Part shown: piece by piece, positions 43,749-54,101 of the stretch
Position numbering within the stretch: the first letter of the stretch is position 1
How the letters are laid out: each line of letters starts with the position of its first letter
NCBI RefSeq assembly: GCF_964340395.1
Contig: NC_135551.1
Location: 6,829,463-6,893,462 of the forward strand
Direction: 5' to 3'
Source of the DNA: Glandiceps talaboti
Taxonomy: Eukaryota; Hemichordata; Enteropneusta; Spengelidae
DNA length: 64,000 bases
Translations under genes and position numbers: made by a program
Notes under the pieces: model-generated
Database searches by the model: none
What the model was told of the DNA's origin: nothing
The model's input: the letters and a program-made list of their open reading frames with translations, nothing else

Positions 43749-46700
43749 ATGAAACTGTTCATTGTTGTGTTAGCAGTCCTGTTGTTGGCTGGGTATGGAC
43801 AGTGTGCAAAGCAACGTATGTAATTTCTTCTTATCATAATAATTGATAATTTATTTCTATAACTCACTAAGGTTTTCTTTGTGAATAAATAAATTCCAAC
43901 TAGAACAATCCCGACTAGAATTATATGCTGTTATATCAATTAGAGTTGTCGATGAAATACAAATGGCCGTTAACAATGATAAACTGGTAACGTTTTTCAT
44001 TTCCCATCAAAATTAGTCCTTTGCTAACTCAGTTGTTAATGCAATAAGATGCAAGTCATGTTCATTAAAGTTGTGAAATTGTTTAAATTTGCCATTTTTT
44101 CAATATTTTGAAATCAAATTTTGCCGTTGGTATCATATTCTATGCACTAAGTTACATTGATTCTGCAATAACATGGCGCCGAACATGATCGATGGTAATG
44201 TGGAACTGCTCCATTCCGCTAGTAAAAACAAGTGGGAGAAAAGAAATGAGGGCAAAAACAACATTTTTAGTGAAATACACCGATGGAATGCAGTCAAAGA
44301 AGAAACTGGTCTGACAAAACACGTGGACGTTGCAAGATCGCTGTTAGATAAGTCTAAAATCGGTAAATGATAACATGACAAGTACCGTAATAGTACTACA
44401 TGTATTAGTAGTATTTTTATGTAGTGACTTTGTGCGATCACAGAACTAAAGTATTTTTCACTCTTCAATATGTATTTGCCTAAGCACGTCTATATTATTG
44501 ACATTTTACTGTATTCTGATAAAAAATACTCCACGGCATATCTCGAGAACCTTGTACCTGTGAACACCGGCCCCACCATGGTACCACCCATCACGACGAC
44601 TAACGCGACCCAGCGGTGAATTGTAATAATAATCAGACTATGTAGTCATGCAAGTAAACTCAGGGCAGATTGATATATTGTGAAACTTTGCTGGAAATAA
44701 AATACATGCCAACACGGCTTTCTTATAGCGATGATCTTGACGACATTATCTTATACATCCATGATTATATGTACGCGAACCGGGATGTGATGATGCACTG
44801 CAGCCTGAAAATGGAAAATTTTACCGTATGATAGCACGTCAAGTATCGAAGTCTATCCATTCGGAGAGGGGTATGTGTTGAACTATTTAGCGAGCTGGTC
44901 ATTTGCTTACGTTCCTTCCATAAATATTTGTAATAGATTGATAATTGAAAGTGAATTTGGTTGTGTTCAGAGGCAAAACTTGTTTATACAGTGATTTTTC
45001 CCGAGTTGAGCCACTTTCTCCTGATAACGATCGGTACCATTGTCACGAGAAGCACAGTGAGGTCTGCGTCTGCCATGCGTTATCGTTGTACAATGTATCA
45101 CGTCGTCGTGTTTCATTGCATGCCGCGCAGCCGTTGAATAAATACCATCGCCAGTCGCAGTTTATATAGTCACCTGCTGAGGGGTAAATTTTTGTGGGCT
45201 CGTCTGTCGACATTGAAGTGAAGTAGGTAACGGAGGTGGGTAAAACTGATCACTCAATGTGACATTCACGCTCATCAGAACAAACATTACTGCCAAGATA
45301 GCCCTGTTTGCAGACGGTGTACGGTAACTTCCGTTGGATTTATTTTCAATTTACGGGCGAAAATCAATAGCTAGAAAGTAGTACGAAAGTAATAAAAAGT
45401 GACAATGTGACACTTCTGTACGTCATTTAAAATGAACTTGCCGATACAACCAGAAACTATATGCAACAATTGCAACAAGTGAAGTCGCGTCCCAAATTCT
45501 CGCGTGATCTCATCTCTTAAATGACGTGGCAATTTGTGCGGTAATGGCGGGAGGTTCAAAACATTTTGTTTACGATCGAATTATTCCCCGAAACCGTACG
45601 TCATTACAAGGGCCAATTTGACTTGCATCCGTGGACGAGGCAATTGATTACATGGTAAAGGTTGGTTCTACACGATCTTTTATAGTATTTGAAATACTGA
45701 AAAAAAAAATGGCAATTTTAAACAATTTTACAACTTTAAAATTCAATCTGCCATATCAACATCTAATAAAACTAGTCGAAAATATCTTTCTCTTCCTGAG
45801 GTGCTCTTCCTCTTGAATTGTTGGACTCGCCCACATTATATATATTGCACTATAAGTTCCCCGATCGCAAATTTTGGTATGATTAATTTGTCTACCTGAA
45901 ATATATTACATACAGTTTTTTTAGTCCTTAACAGTGTACAGTTTTCAATACTGTGGTCTTTTTCTTTAACAGTGTGCCCAGGTGAAGGTATGTAAACTAT
46001 ATTAATCATCTGACATATTTCATGTATGACAAATTTGGAATGTAGCATATGAGGTAATGTTACATGCCACAGTGTATTGCAATAGCCATTTTAAAAAAGA
46101 GGCGGTACAACTTTACATTCAGTACTGTATTAGTAATGCATTTCATATGTAATTTGTAATGTGTAAATGTTCTCAAGCCTTCATATTGTGGAATAGGAAA
46201 TACATGCTTGCGTTTGTACGTACACAATTCAAACAAACAAACAAACAAACAAACAAACACATACATACATACATACATACATACATACATACATACATAC
46301 ATACATACATAGTATACATACATACATACATACATACATACATACATACATACATACATACATACATACACACATGCTCACATAAACATATAAATACATC
46401 CATCCACCCATCCATCTATGCATGCATGCATGCACGCACGCATGCGCACGCACACACGTACCTACGTAGGTACAAAGGCAGACAGGCAGGCAGGCAGTCA
46501 CATACACACTTATGCACGCATGCATCCATGCATGAATACGTGTGAATGGATTTGCTAGGATCTAGTATGTTACAAATCATGAAAACCAAAAGAAGAAAAT
46601 CTTTGTTTATAATAGATAGGTTCGTCTACGCATGTGAGAATCATCAATTGTCATTGGATTGTACTGGAGGACAAATAGATGTTGTTTCCGCTAACTATGG

Positions 46701-47597
46701 ACGACACAGCACTTCGATTTGCCCAGCTTTCCTTGTCTTTACCACTAACTGTGGACTATCCTCCAGCCTTGACACGGTGAGAAACGCTTGTGACGGGAAG
46801 GATCATTGTGCCCTTACAGCATCAAACTCTGCTTTTGGTAAAGATCCATGCCTTTTAATTCCAAAATACCTGGAGGTGACATATCGTTGTAAGTATAATA
46901 GCAAACTATTTGTTTTATAAATTGCTTTTTCCGGGGAAGTATCGCCAATAGTTTCCCTACGTAAACGAACCCAACATAGTGTGGGTTCCACCCTGTATTT
47001 AACAACCACACAGTTGGTTATCTCTAGCCTAGCTAGCGTACAACCTGGTTAATTTTTCCCATGTTAGGAGCCCTATTCCCACCTTCATAAGATAGTCACA
47101 AACGCCGACTGATTTATTTATGAACAAGGGAGAAAACTGAGGGAAATAAATGAGAACCCTACCGTACTTCCATAGAAAGGAAAAGAATACTAGTATACAT
47201 TGTTATGGTATATCCTGTAAAAATGGGTCACCTGTTCTCGAAATCCATAAACTTGGGTTTGGTCGACTTTTCATCTGAATATTTCTCAAATAATGGAGTC
47301 AATAGCAAATGAAACATATTCATACTTTAGAAACATCCTCACAACATCAGAATGAAGGTAATTCTACGAACGATTTCCACGAAAATCTCTAGTTGTGGAT
47401 CATTTTTGTAGTACCCCTCCACTACGAAAAATCACATATGAGAATGTCAAACTTTGTGCATCTACTTTGTACTTTAACCAATGACTCAGACTTCGTATTT
47501 CGAAGGTGTTGCAATCTAAGAGACATAATGTGTAACCTCACACATGCACATTTCTTTATTTTGTATTTCAGGCTTAACCTTACAACGGAAATGCTAG
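43749..47597 (+). CDS. SUEL-type (rhamnose/galactose-binding) secreted lectin, four exons
   Basis: Exons: 43749-43815, 45973-45987, 46616-46888 and 47572-47597. Donors are GTATGT, GTATGT and GTAAGT; acceptors are TTTAACAG, TTTATAATAG and TTGTATTTCAG. All junctions are in phase, giving 126 aa. Residues 1-20 are a signal peptide (MKLFIVVLAVLLLAGYGQCA). The mature protein is a single SUEL domain with the family's eight cysteines in order, the ANYGR motif and the GKDPCLLIPKYLEVTYRC motif. In this family these residues line the sugar pocket for rhamnose or galactose. The tail LTLQRKC adds a Cys that could pair with the Cys of LCPGE near the N-terminus. Such lectins act outside the cell in microbe recognition, egg or venom secretions. 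A second exon-like ORF (44173-44362) lies in intron 1. Confidence 0.9.
44173..44362 (+). CDS. Possible first exon of an unknown gene inside lectin intron 1
   Basis: ATG-initiated frame encoding a hydrophilic peptide with KWEKRNEGKNNIFSEIHRWN and AVKEETGLTKHVDVARSLLD, ending at a possible donor (AAATCG|GTAAAT). The W-x-x-x-K-x-x-x-G-L-x-x-x-x-x-V-A-x-x-L-L-D pattern recalls a short helical motif near the N-terminus of many invertebrate zinc-finger or THAP-like proteins. No downstream exon was identified. It could be a retro-inserted or orphan fragment. Confidence 0.3.
45973..45987 (+). CDS. 15-nt microexon of the lectin gene
   Basis: Lies between TTTCTTTAACAG and GTATGTAAAC. With the flanking split codons it encodes LCPGE(D), placing a Cys just before the SUEL domain. 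Skipping it would also keep the frame (15 nt), so alternative splicing could produce two mature N-termini. Confidence 0.75.
46227..46371. repeat. (CAAA)n(CATA)n microsatellite in lectin intron 2
   Basis: Five or more CAAA units followed by about 28 CATA units with one short interruption. Other CATA/CATC-rich sequence continues to about 46440. Confidence 0.95.
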
Positions 47598-47753
47598 ACG
47601 ATGTCATGATGCCATAAAAGAGGAAAGATCGAGGACCCGTTCCAAAAGTGTCCGCAATCTATGTTTGCTTTTAGGAAACCTAATGATTATTTATCGTTGT
47701 GGTGTAGATTTGGAGGTGATGGGTTATCTTGCATTATCGTAAAGCATGAAGCA

Positions 47754-47759
47754 AATAAA
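47754..47759 (+). terminator. Polyadenylation signal of the lectin gene
   Basis: AATAAA about 157 nt after the lectin stop codon, the first good signal downstream. Confidence 0.5.
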
Positions 47760-47937
47760 TATACTGCATTGATTAGCATTAGAACATATTGTGTCAAGTG
47801 TTGATTAATTGTTTCACATCGAACAGTGATAACTTAATCTCTTTCCTGTTGTACTGCACAATGTATTGAGTTTTCTATATTGTAAATGACGTGCACTGTT
47901 GTGCTGACACATCCCGGCTGCCAATCTCATATTGCCG

Positions 47938-48292
47938 TTATGTATGTATGTATGTATGTATGTATGTATGTATGTATGTTATATCGAATCCGTGAAACTG
48001 CCCAATTCATGACATGTGCATGTAACTTTGCCCAGTTCATGGAATGGCCAACCTTATGCAAATAATAGTATAGATTACGATATAAAAGGGACGAAATTAA
48101 ATTTGGGGGCAAGAGTTTTGAACCGGGGTGTTGATTATCGAAGTCTATTAAAACACATTTCAGAGTTTGGGTGTAAACTATGTATGTATGTATGTATGTA
48201 TGTATGTATGTATGCATGTATGCATATATGTACGTACGTACGTACGAACGAATGTTTATTTATGTATGAATGTATGTATGTATGTATGTATG
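47938..48292. repeat. (TATG)n microsatellites flanking the left end of the large retrotransposon
   Basis: Runs at about 47938-47979 and 48178-48292, the second being the insertion target. The intervening 200 bp show no gene. Confidence 0.95.
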
Positions 48293-50296
48293 TGTAACGA
48301 GATGCAAATTAGATGCAATAATACTGTCAGTTTGGCCACTGGTGGCGCTGTTGAACTTGGATTCGAGGCTCAACTCTGAACTGGGCGTGTACATGTACGT
48401 AAAGTGTAGCGGGTAGTGAGTGGCAGACAGCGGACAACCTCCGACCATGGCGGTACGTTCGAAAGTGATGAACTAGATACAAATAGAAGACTGACTATAT
48501 TGCCAATGAGTTGTCTAGTGAGGTACAACTTTCCAGAGTGATTTTGGTAATGGCTCATTGATACATGGATAGCCAAACAGTCGTCTACGGTCTAGTAGAG
48601 GCCAGAAAGTGGGCGGAACTTGTCTAAATGTTGAACCTGACAACGTCCGGGGGTATACTGGTTTGGTGAAGTCATTATTATTGAACCTGACAACGTACGG
48701 AGGTATACTGTCTTGGTGAAGTCATTGTTATTGGTGTCCATGTCGTGAACTTACCAGTCACTATTGTTGGAGTTAAATAGCTGTGTATGCAGTATTATAG
48801 GAAGTTCAGCCCAGTACAGCTCAACTGTTACGCGTGCGAGTGCAAGTCATATTAAAGGCCAGAGTGTGAATGTCGGAACTATTGTCTAACCGTTGAACCT
48901 GACAACTTCCGGACATTTAGCGGCAGTAACGGACTAGCAATTGTGCAGTACAAGTGACGTGAAATGGTATGAATGAAGCCACCATGAAACTGGTATCCTT
49001 GTTGTATTAGGGTATTTTGTTAGAACCATGTTGTTTCATGTTTACATACTTGTATTGTGTTTCCGTTATTCCGGATGTATATAAGTAATTGATGTACTAT
49101 TCTTTCCAAAGTTATTCAATGAATTATTAGTACGTAATTATTAAGAGTTTATTTATTTAGTAGCTTGTATTTTGATTTATTTGGGGAACAGCTGATTCTG
49201 ATTTGAGCTGTAGTAATTAAGAGTATATTTTGTTCCTAGATTATTTAAGAGATTATTGAATAAGTATACATGTAGTTAACTTGATTCTGCATTAATTAAG
49301 GTATTTTTCTAAGCAAGTTAACTTCTTATTATTGAGTGCTTATTTAGTTTTTCTAATATTTAAATCCAAGTGTGTACATTGTGAAATTAATTGACGAATC
49401 AATCACTTCAGACTAATTGAATTGATTGGCAAACTTCATAATGGAATATTGATGAACTAAACTCTGAATTCATTGTATAGTATCTCATCTATTTAATCTT
49501 GGGAAATCTATTGTCTACTGGTATATTAATTACAGATCATTGATTGATTGATTTGCAATACTGTGTGTTTGATACTGATCAACTCTATTGTTAATTAAGT
49601 TTACAACACATCGTGATTAATTTATTCAAGTAACAGTTCATTATAATATTACTGCCATATTGTAATTAATTTATTCAAGTAACAGTTCATTATAATATTA
49701 CTGCCATATTGTAATTAATTTATTCAAGTAACAGTTCATTATAATATTACTGCCATATTGTAATTAATTTATTCCAGTCTACTTCAATTTGTATATTACA
49801 GATCATTGATTGATCGAATTGCAATACTGTGTGTTTGATACTGATCAACTCTATTGTTAATTAAGTTTAAGATATATACAGATTACATTATTTAGGTATT
49901 AATTCATTGTAATATTGTCGCCGCATTGCAGTTAATTCATTCAACAATTAATTTATTTATTGTACTACTGCAATTAATTTATTCAACCTGTAAGATTATA
50001 TTGCATAGATTGCATAGTGGATAATTAATTTATTTCATTATTAATTATCCCACTCGTAATATATTCACTGTCGATATTGATGTATATAAGTATATTTATT
50101 TTGATTGTAATAATAATATATACAAGTGTGGAAACTCCAAAATATTTGTGTGGCGAGTGTTTCATTCTTACTGTATTCCCCAGACAGAGAACTTGTATCC
50201 AAAGTGACACCAACAATAGTACCTCAGGCCCGGAGAAATTACTTTATGCAATCCAAGTACTTGTGTTTGTTGAGATTGGACGAGAAATTGGTTACA
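48293..50296 (+). repeat. 5' LTR of the large gypsy element
   Basis: 2004 bp. Contains a short tandem pair around CCTGACAACGT (48638-48730), three 49-bp repeats and a duplicated GATCATTGATTGAT segment. It lacks a ~258-bp unit present in the 3' LTR. Confidence 0.95.
49622..49772 (+). repeat. Three 49-bp tandem repeats inside the LTR
   Basis: Each unit contains TTTATTCAAGTAACAGTTCA then TTATAATATTACTGCCATAT. Present in the same copy number in the 3' LTR (58429-58580). Confidence 0.9.
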
Positions 50297-50301
50297 TAAA
50301 A

Positions 50302-50319
50302 TGGCGCCCAACGTGGGGC
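50302..50319 (+). other. Primer binding site, tRNA-Lys type
   Basis: TGGCGCCCAACGTGGGGC, 5 nt after the LTR end, is the classic sequence complementary to tRNA-Lys1,2. Confidence 0.9.
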
Positions 50320-50576
50320 TATGGGGTCAGTGAACATGAGATAGTGTGTTGGTAGGATACAAGTATAACCGTGTGGGTACAGTGGATTGAAACAGTCATT
50401 GTTTTGTTCCTTTGTTTCATTGTTTGCTCTTTTAAGCCTGATAATTTTGAATTGTTGGAGTCTAGCCTTGTTTTTGTTTTCTCTTGGGAATAATTAATTT
50501 CTACCCCAATTCCAGCCATTTGAATTGTATAGTGACAGGTGTGGTGTTAGTGACATTGTGTGTCCAGTGAGACAAT

Positions 50577-53500
50577 ATGGCTGAAGGAGGAACAAAAGAT
50601 GTGAAGGCTGAACTGTTTACTTCAGACACAGTGACTCCAACTGGTGCGAAGCCAAAATACCATGGGGAGGTGGTCAGCCCAGGTAATGGTGTGGTTGGAC
50701 CAGGAAGAGGTCGTGGTAGTAGGCACTTTCCATCATTGGACAAAACTCCAGGTTGGTTAAAGAGAGCAGAACAGATGGCAAAGGCAGATGGTAGTGAACA
50801 AAGTATGACTGGATTGGAAGAACTAGAGAAGTCAGTGCAGCAACAGGAGTCAGATGTTGTAAAACTTAGACAATTATTTCAAAGACAAGCTCAGCTACAG
50901 GCAGAAGCAGCAGAAATAAAGCGTCAACTTGAAGGAGAACCAGTTCTAAGAATGGACCGGGATCCTGAATTGTATGTACATCACCCTCACCCACTTAGCA
51001 ACGTAACCTTACACAAGGATGGTGAACAATTGAGAGCTGCTTCCAGTCCAATAGTGAGAGAACATGGTGATAGGTTGAATGGTAATGGTTCATTTGTTCA
51101 TCCTGAAAGGACTGACCATACTGTGGGACCAGCACCAGTAGCATTTTATCAACCACCGAGGATATCAACATTTTCAGGTGATTTAGACAGAAAAATGGAT
51201 GTCGACTTTGAACTCTGGAGATATGAGGTGGATTGTTTGCAACAAGATAACACTCACAGTCAAAGGGTGATATTACAAACAGTACGGAAGTCTCTTAGGG
51301 GTACTGCCAGTAGAATTGTTATGAATATGAATCATGATGCAACCTTAGCCCAAATTTTGGATAAGTTAGGGGTCAGCTTTGGTGAAGTGGAGACAGGAGC
51401 AATGTTACTTGAAAAGTTCTATAGCAACAATAGACAGAGGGAAGGAGAGACCGTGTCCCAGTATGGAAACAGACTTGAAGCTGAAATACATGCTGTGAAG
51501 AGGAGGGGTGGTATTGGTCAACACGCCATAGAAGAGACATTACAAACTGTGTTCTGGAGAGGGCTAAGAGATGATAGAATATATGATGTGATTAGGGCAG
51601 AAGTCAGCCGTGGTACTACCTTCTCATGTTTATTACAACTGGCCAGAAATATAGAACAAGAATGTAAAGAGCGTAGCAGAGATGACAATACAAAGAGACC
51701 GTTCTCCAGTAGAGCCCAGCAGGTTACCAATAACCAGGCTACAGCTGTTCGGGGAGATGGTAGTGCAGAAAATCAATCTACACAGATGTTTAAAATGATT
51801 AAGCTCTTGGTAGAAGGAAATCAAGGACTAGCAGAGACAGCGAAAAGTCAAGCTGCAACTATGAAATCATTGAAGTCAGAACTGAGACAAACAAATGAAC
51901 GGGTGCAGAACTTGGAACAAGACAGAAGGGATATGTCACAGCCGAAGCCAGTCCCTACATCCCAACACAAGGTGCCTCTTGTCTGTTATAATTGTGGAAA
52001 AGAAGGTCACATATCTTGGAAATGTAAAGAACCTAAACGAGAAAAAGGTGCATGTTACAAGTGTGGTAAAGTGGGCCATGATGCCAAGAACTGTAGACAA
52101 GCTGGTGGCACGTCATCGAACCCAACACAAATCATCATGTGTAAGATATACAAACAACGAGTTGGCAGAAAACCTCTACAAGTACAGCGGAAGACAGTTA
52201 ACTTGATTGGTGGTGCAATGGAAGAAACCATCTATGTTGAAGGAATTAAGGCTACATGTCTAATTGATACTGGCTCACAGGTTACAATCATCAGTAAAGA
52301 CTTCTACGACAGATGGCTATCTGAATTGCAACTACAAGAGACTGACAAAACACTAGAAATAAAGGGAGCAAATGATCAACCCATTCCAGTTATTGGTATA
52401 GTGGAGGTGGAGATGTCATTTCCATTAGATGTGTTTGGTGACGATCAAGTGTATACCCTCCCAGCTTTGGTGGTGCCAACCAATCAGTACAACAAAGAAG
52501 TACCAGTGCTAGTTGGAACGAATCTGTTAGAGTTGTTTCCACGGGGGCGATTCAGAGCAAATCAGCATAGAAATGGTAGATGTATGAATATATCTGCACT
52601 TGGAAAGGGTGTATTTAAGAAATTGAATGACCCAGATAGATTTGTTGGTACAAAAGGGAACATTGGAGATGTCAAAGCACTGCTGCGTTATCCAATCAAG
52701 TTAGAACCAGGTCACATGACTACCATGTGGGGTAGTACAAAGAAGGGACCATATGGAGACCAGTATATTGTTTCTGTGGAACCTACTAATACAGTACGAG
52801 GAGAATTCACTACAAGTCCAACAGTGAATATCCTGAAGTGCCAGAAGGGAAAATCAAGAGTATCTGTTTGCATCCAGAACGTTACTACAGTACCAGTAAC
52901 TATTCGACCAGGTGAGATCATTGGCAGAGCACATGCAGTGACCTGGCTAGGTAGGCCTGATGAACAACCACATGAACTTGACCAGCCAAGAGATATATTG
53001 TCTAGGATAGAACCAGTGGAAAGGGAGGTGGAAGACTTTAGGAAACTCACATTGGATGGAGGTGTCGAATTTGATATGTCCGAGTCTCCAATTAATGATG
53101 TGCAGCTAACAAAGGTACAGGAATTGTTACAGGAGAAGGAAGATGTGTTCTCTCAACATGAAAACGACCTTGGATATTGTACAGTGGAAAAGCATAGAAT
53201 CCGATTGAGTGATGGTGAACCTATCAAGCAGCGATTTCGAAGGATTCCACCAGCAATGTATGAGGAAGTTCGCCAAGTACTGAAAGGAATGAAAGATTGT
53301 GGGGTGATTCAGGAATCACATAGCCCATGGGCATCACCTATTGTCTTAGTACGCAAGAAAGATGGTAACACCCGTCTATGTATTGACTATAGGAGACTGA
53401 ATTTACGCACCATCCGGGATTCGTATGCTCTCCCACGTATAGATGAAAGTCTTGATGCTCTTGGAGGAGCAAAATGGTTCTCATCACTAGATCTGAAGTC

Positions 53501-54071
53501 AGGATATTGGCAGATAGGGATGGCAGAAGAAGACATCGAGAAGACGGCCTTTGTTACCCCAATGGGTTTTTGGGAATGCAAAACTATGCCAATGGGACTT
53601 ACTGGAAGTCCTGCTACATTCCAGAGATGTATGGAAAAGTGCTTGGGAGATCTTCATTTGAATGTATGTTTGGTATATTTGGATGACATTATCATCTTTT
53701 CGAACACGTTTGAGGAACACTTGGAAAGATTAGGCAGGGTTTTGGACCGCCTTAAAGAAAAAAATCTTAAACTGAAGCCTAGCAAATGTCAACTGTTGAG
53801 GTCAAGGGTCAAGTACTTAGGACATGTAGTTTCCAGCAACGGAATTGAAACTGATCCAGAGAAGACTAGAGCCTTGAGGGAATGGAAAGTACCAACAAGT
53901 GCAAATGAAGTAAAGCGGTTCCTTGGTTTTGCAGGATATTATCGACGTTTTGTAGAGGGGTATTCTAAGATTGTTAAACCATTAAATGACTTGACCATTG
54001 GTCTACCAACTAGGAGGAAGAGAAATAGAAAACGTCAGATCTCAGATGTCCAACTACCTGAATTCAAATAG
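50577..54071 (+). CDS. Gag-protease-reverse transcriptase part of the large gypsy element
   Basis: 1164 codons, ending at an amber codon. After a basic/Gly-rich start and a coiled-coil (about 80-120) comes a capsid-like region (about 195-370), then two CCHC knuckles ([14 protein letters not shown] near 469, [14 protein letters not shown] near 493). Protease has LIDTGSQ (~563). Reverse transcriptase includes [26 protein letters not shown] and the YLDD box (~1034), then the connection region up to the stop at 54069-54071. The frame downstream is the same as in the next ORF, so the two were one gag-pol. The product would lack RNase H and integrase unless the stop is read through. Confidence 0.95.
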   Translation: MAEGGTKDVKAELFTSDTVTPTGAKPKYHGEVVSPGNGVVGPGRGRGSRHFPSLDKTPGWLKRAEQMAKADGSEQSMTGLEELEKSVQQQESDVVKLRQLFQRQAQLQAEAAEIKRQLEGEPVLRMDRDPELYVHHPHPLSNVTLHKDGEQLRAASSPIVREHGDRLNGNGSFVHPERTDHTVGPAPVAFYQPPRISTFSGDLDRKMDVDFELWRYEVDCLQQDNTHSQRVILQTVRKSLRGTASRIVMNMNHDATLAQILDKLGVSFGEVETGAMLLEKFYSNNRQREGETVSQYGNRLEAEIHAVKRRGGIGQHAIEETLQTVFWRGLRDDRIYDVIRAEVSRGTTFSCLLQLARNIEQECKERSRDDNTKRPFSSRAQQVTNNQATAVRGDGSAENQSTQMFKMIKLLVEGNQGLAETAKSQAATMKSLKSELRQTNERVQNLEQDRRDMSQPKPVPTSQHKVPLVCYNCGKEGHISWKCKEPKREKGACYKCGKVGHDAKNCRQAGGTSSNPTQIIMCKIYKQRVGRKPLQVQRKTVNLIGGAMEETIYVEGIKATCLIDTGSQVTIISKDFYDRWLSELQLQETDKTLEIKGANDQPIPVIGIVEVEMSFPLDVFGDDQVYTLPALVVPTNQYNKEVPVLVGTNLLELFPRGRFRANQHRNGRCMNISALGKGVFKKLNDPDRFVGTKGNIGDVKALLRYPIKLEPGHMTTMWGSTKKGPYGDQYIVSVEPTNTVRGEFTTSPTVNILKCQKGKSRVSVCIQNVTTVPVTIRPGEIIGRAHAVTWLGRPDEQPHELDQPRDILSRIEPVEREVEDFRKLTLDGGVEFDMSESPINDVQLTKVQELLQEKEDVFSQHENDLGYCTVEKHRIRLSDGEPIKQRFRRIPPAMYEEVRQVLKGMKDCGVIQESHSPWASPIVLVRKKDGNTRLCIDYRRLNLRTIRDSYALPRIDESLDALGGAKWFSSLDLKSGYWQIGMAEEDIEKTAFVTPMGFWECKTMPMGLTGSPATFQRCMEKCLGDLHLNVCLVYLDDIIIFSNTFEEHLERLGRVLDRLKEKNLKLKPSKCQLLRSRVKYLGHVVSSNGIETDPEKTRALREWKVPTSANEVKRFLGFAGYYRRFVEGYSKIVKPLNDLTIGLPTRRKRNRKRQISDVQLPEFK
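54069..54071 (+). other. In-frame amber codon splitting pol
   Basis: A single TAG in the reverse transcriptase to RNase H connection. Frame before and after is identical and no other break is visible, consistent with one point mutation. Its place inside pol, not at the gag/pol boundary, argues against programmed readthrough. Confidence 0.9.
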
Positions 54072-54101
54072 ACTGGAGAACATCAGAAGGCGTTTGAGAC
54101 G

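Noticed and set aside
27971-48379. Many ORFs reading MYVCMYVCMYV or HTYIHTYIHT
   Set aside because: They are translations of TATG/CATA microsatellites, open on both strands in several frames, with no coding content.
49622-49772. CRISPR-like array
   Set aside because: The 49-bp units are adjacent tandem repeats without spacers, inside an LTR of an animal retrotransposon.
54069-54071. Programmed stop-codon readthrough as the function of the amber codon
   Set aside because: Known readthrough in retroelements lies at the gag/pol boundary; this stop is between reverse transcriptase and RNase H.
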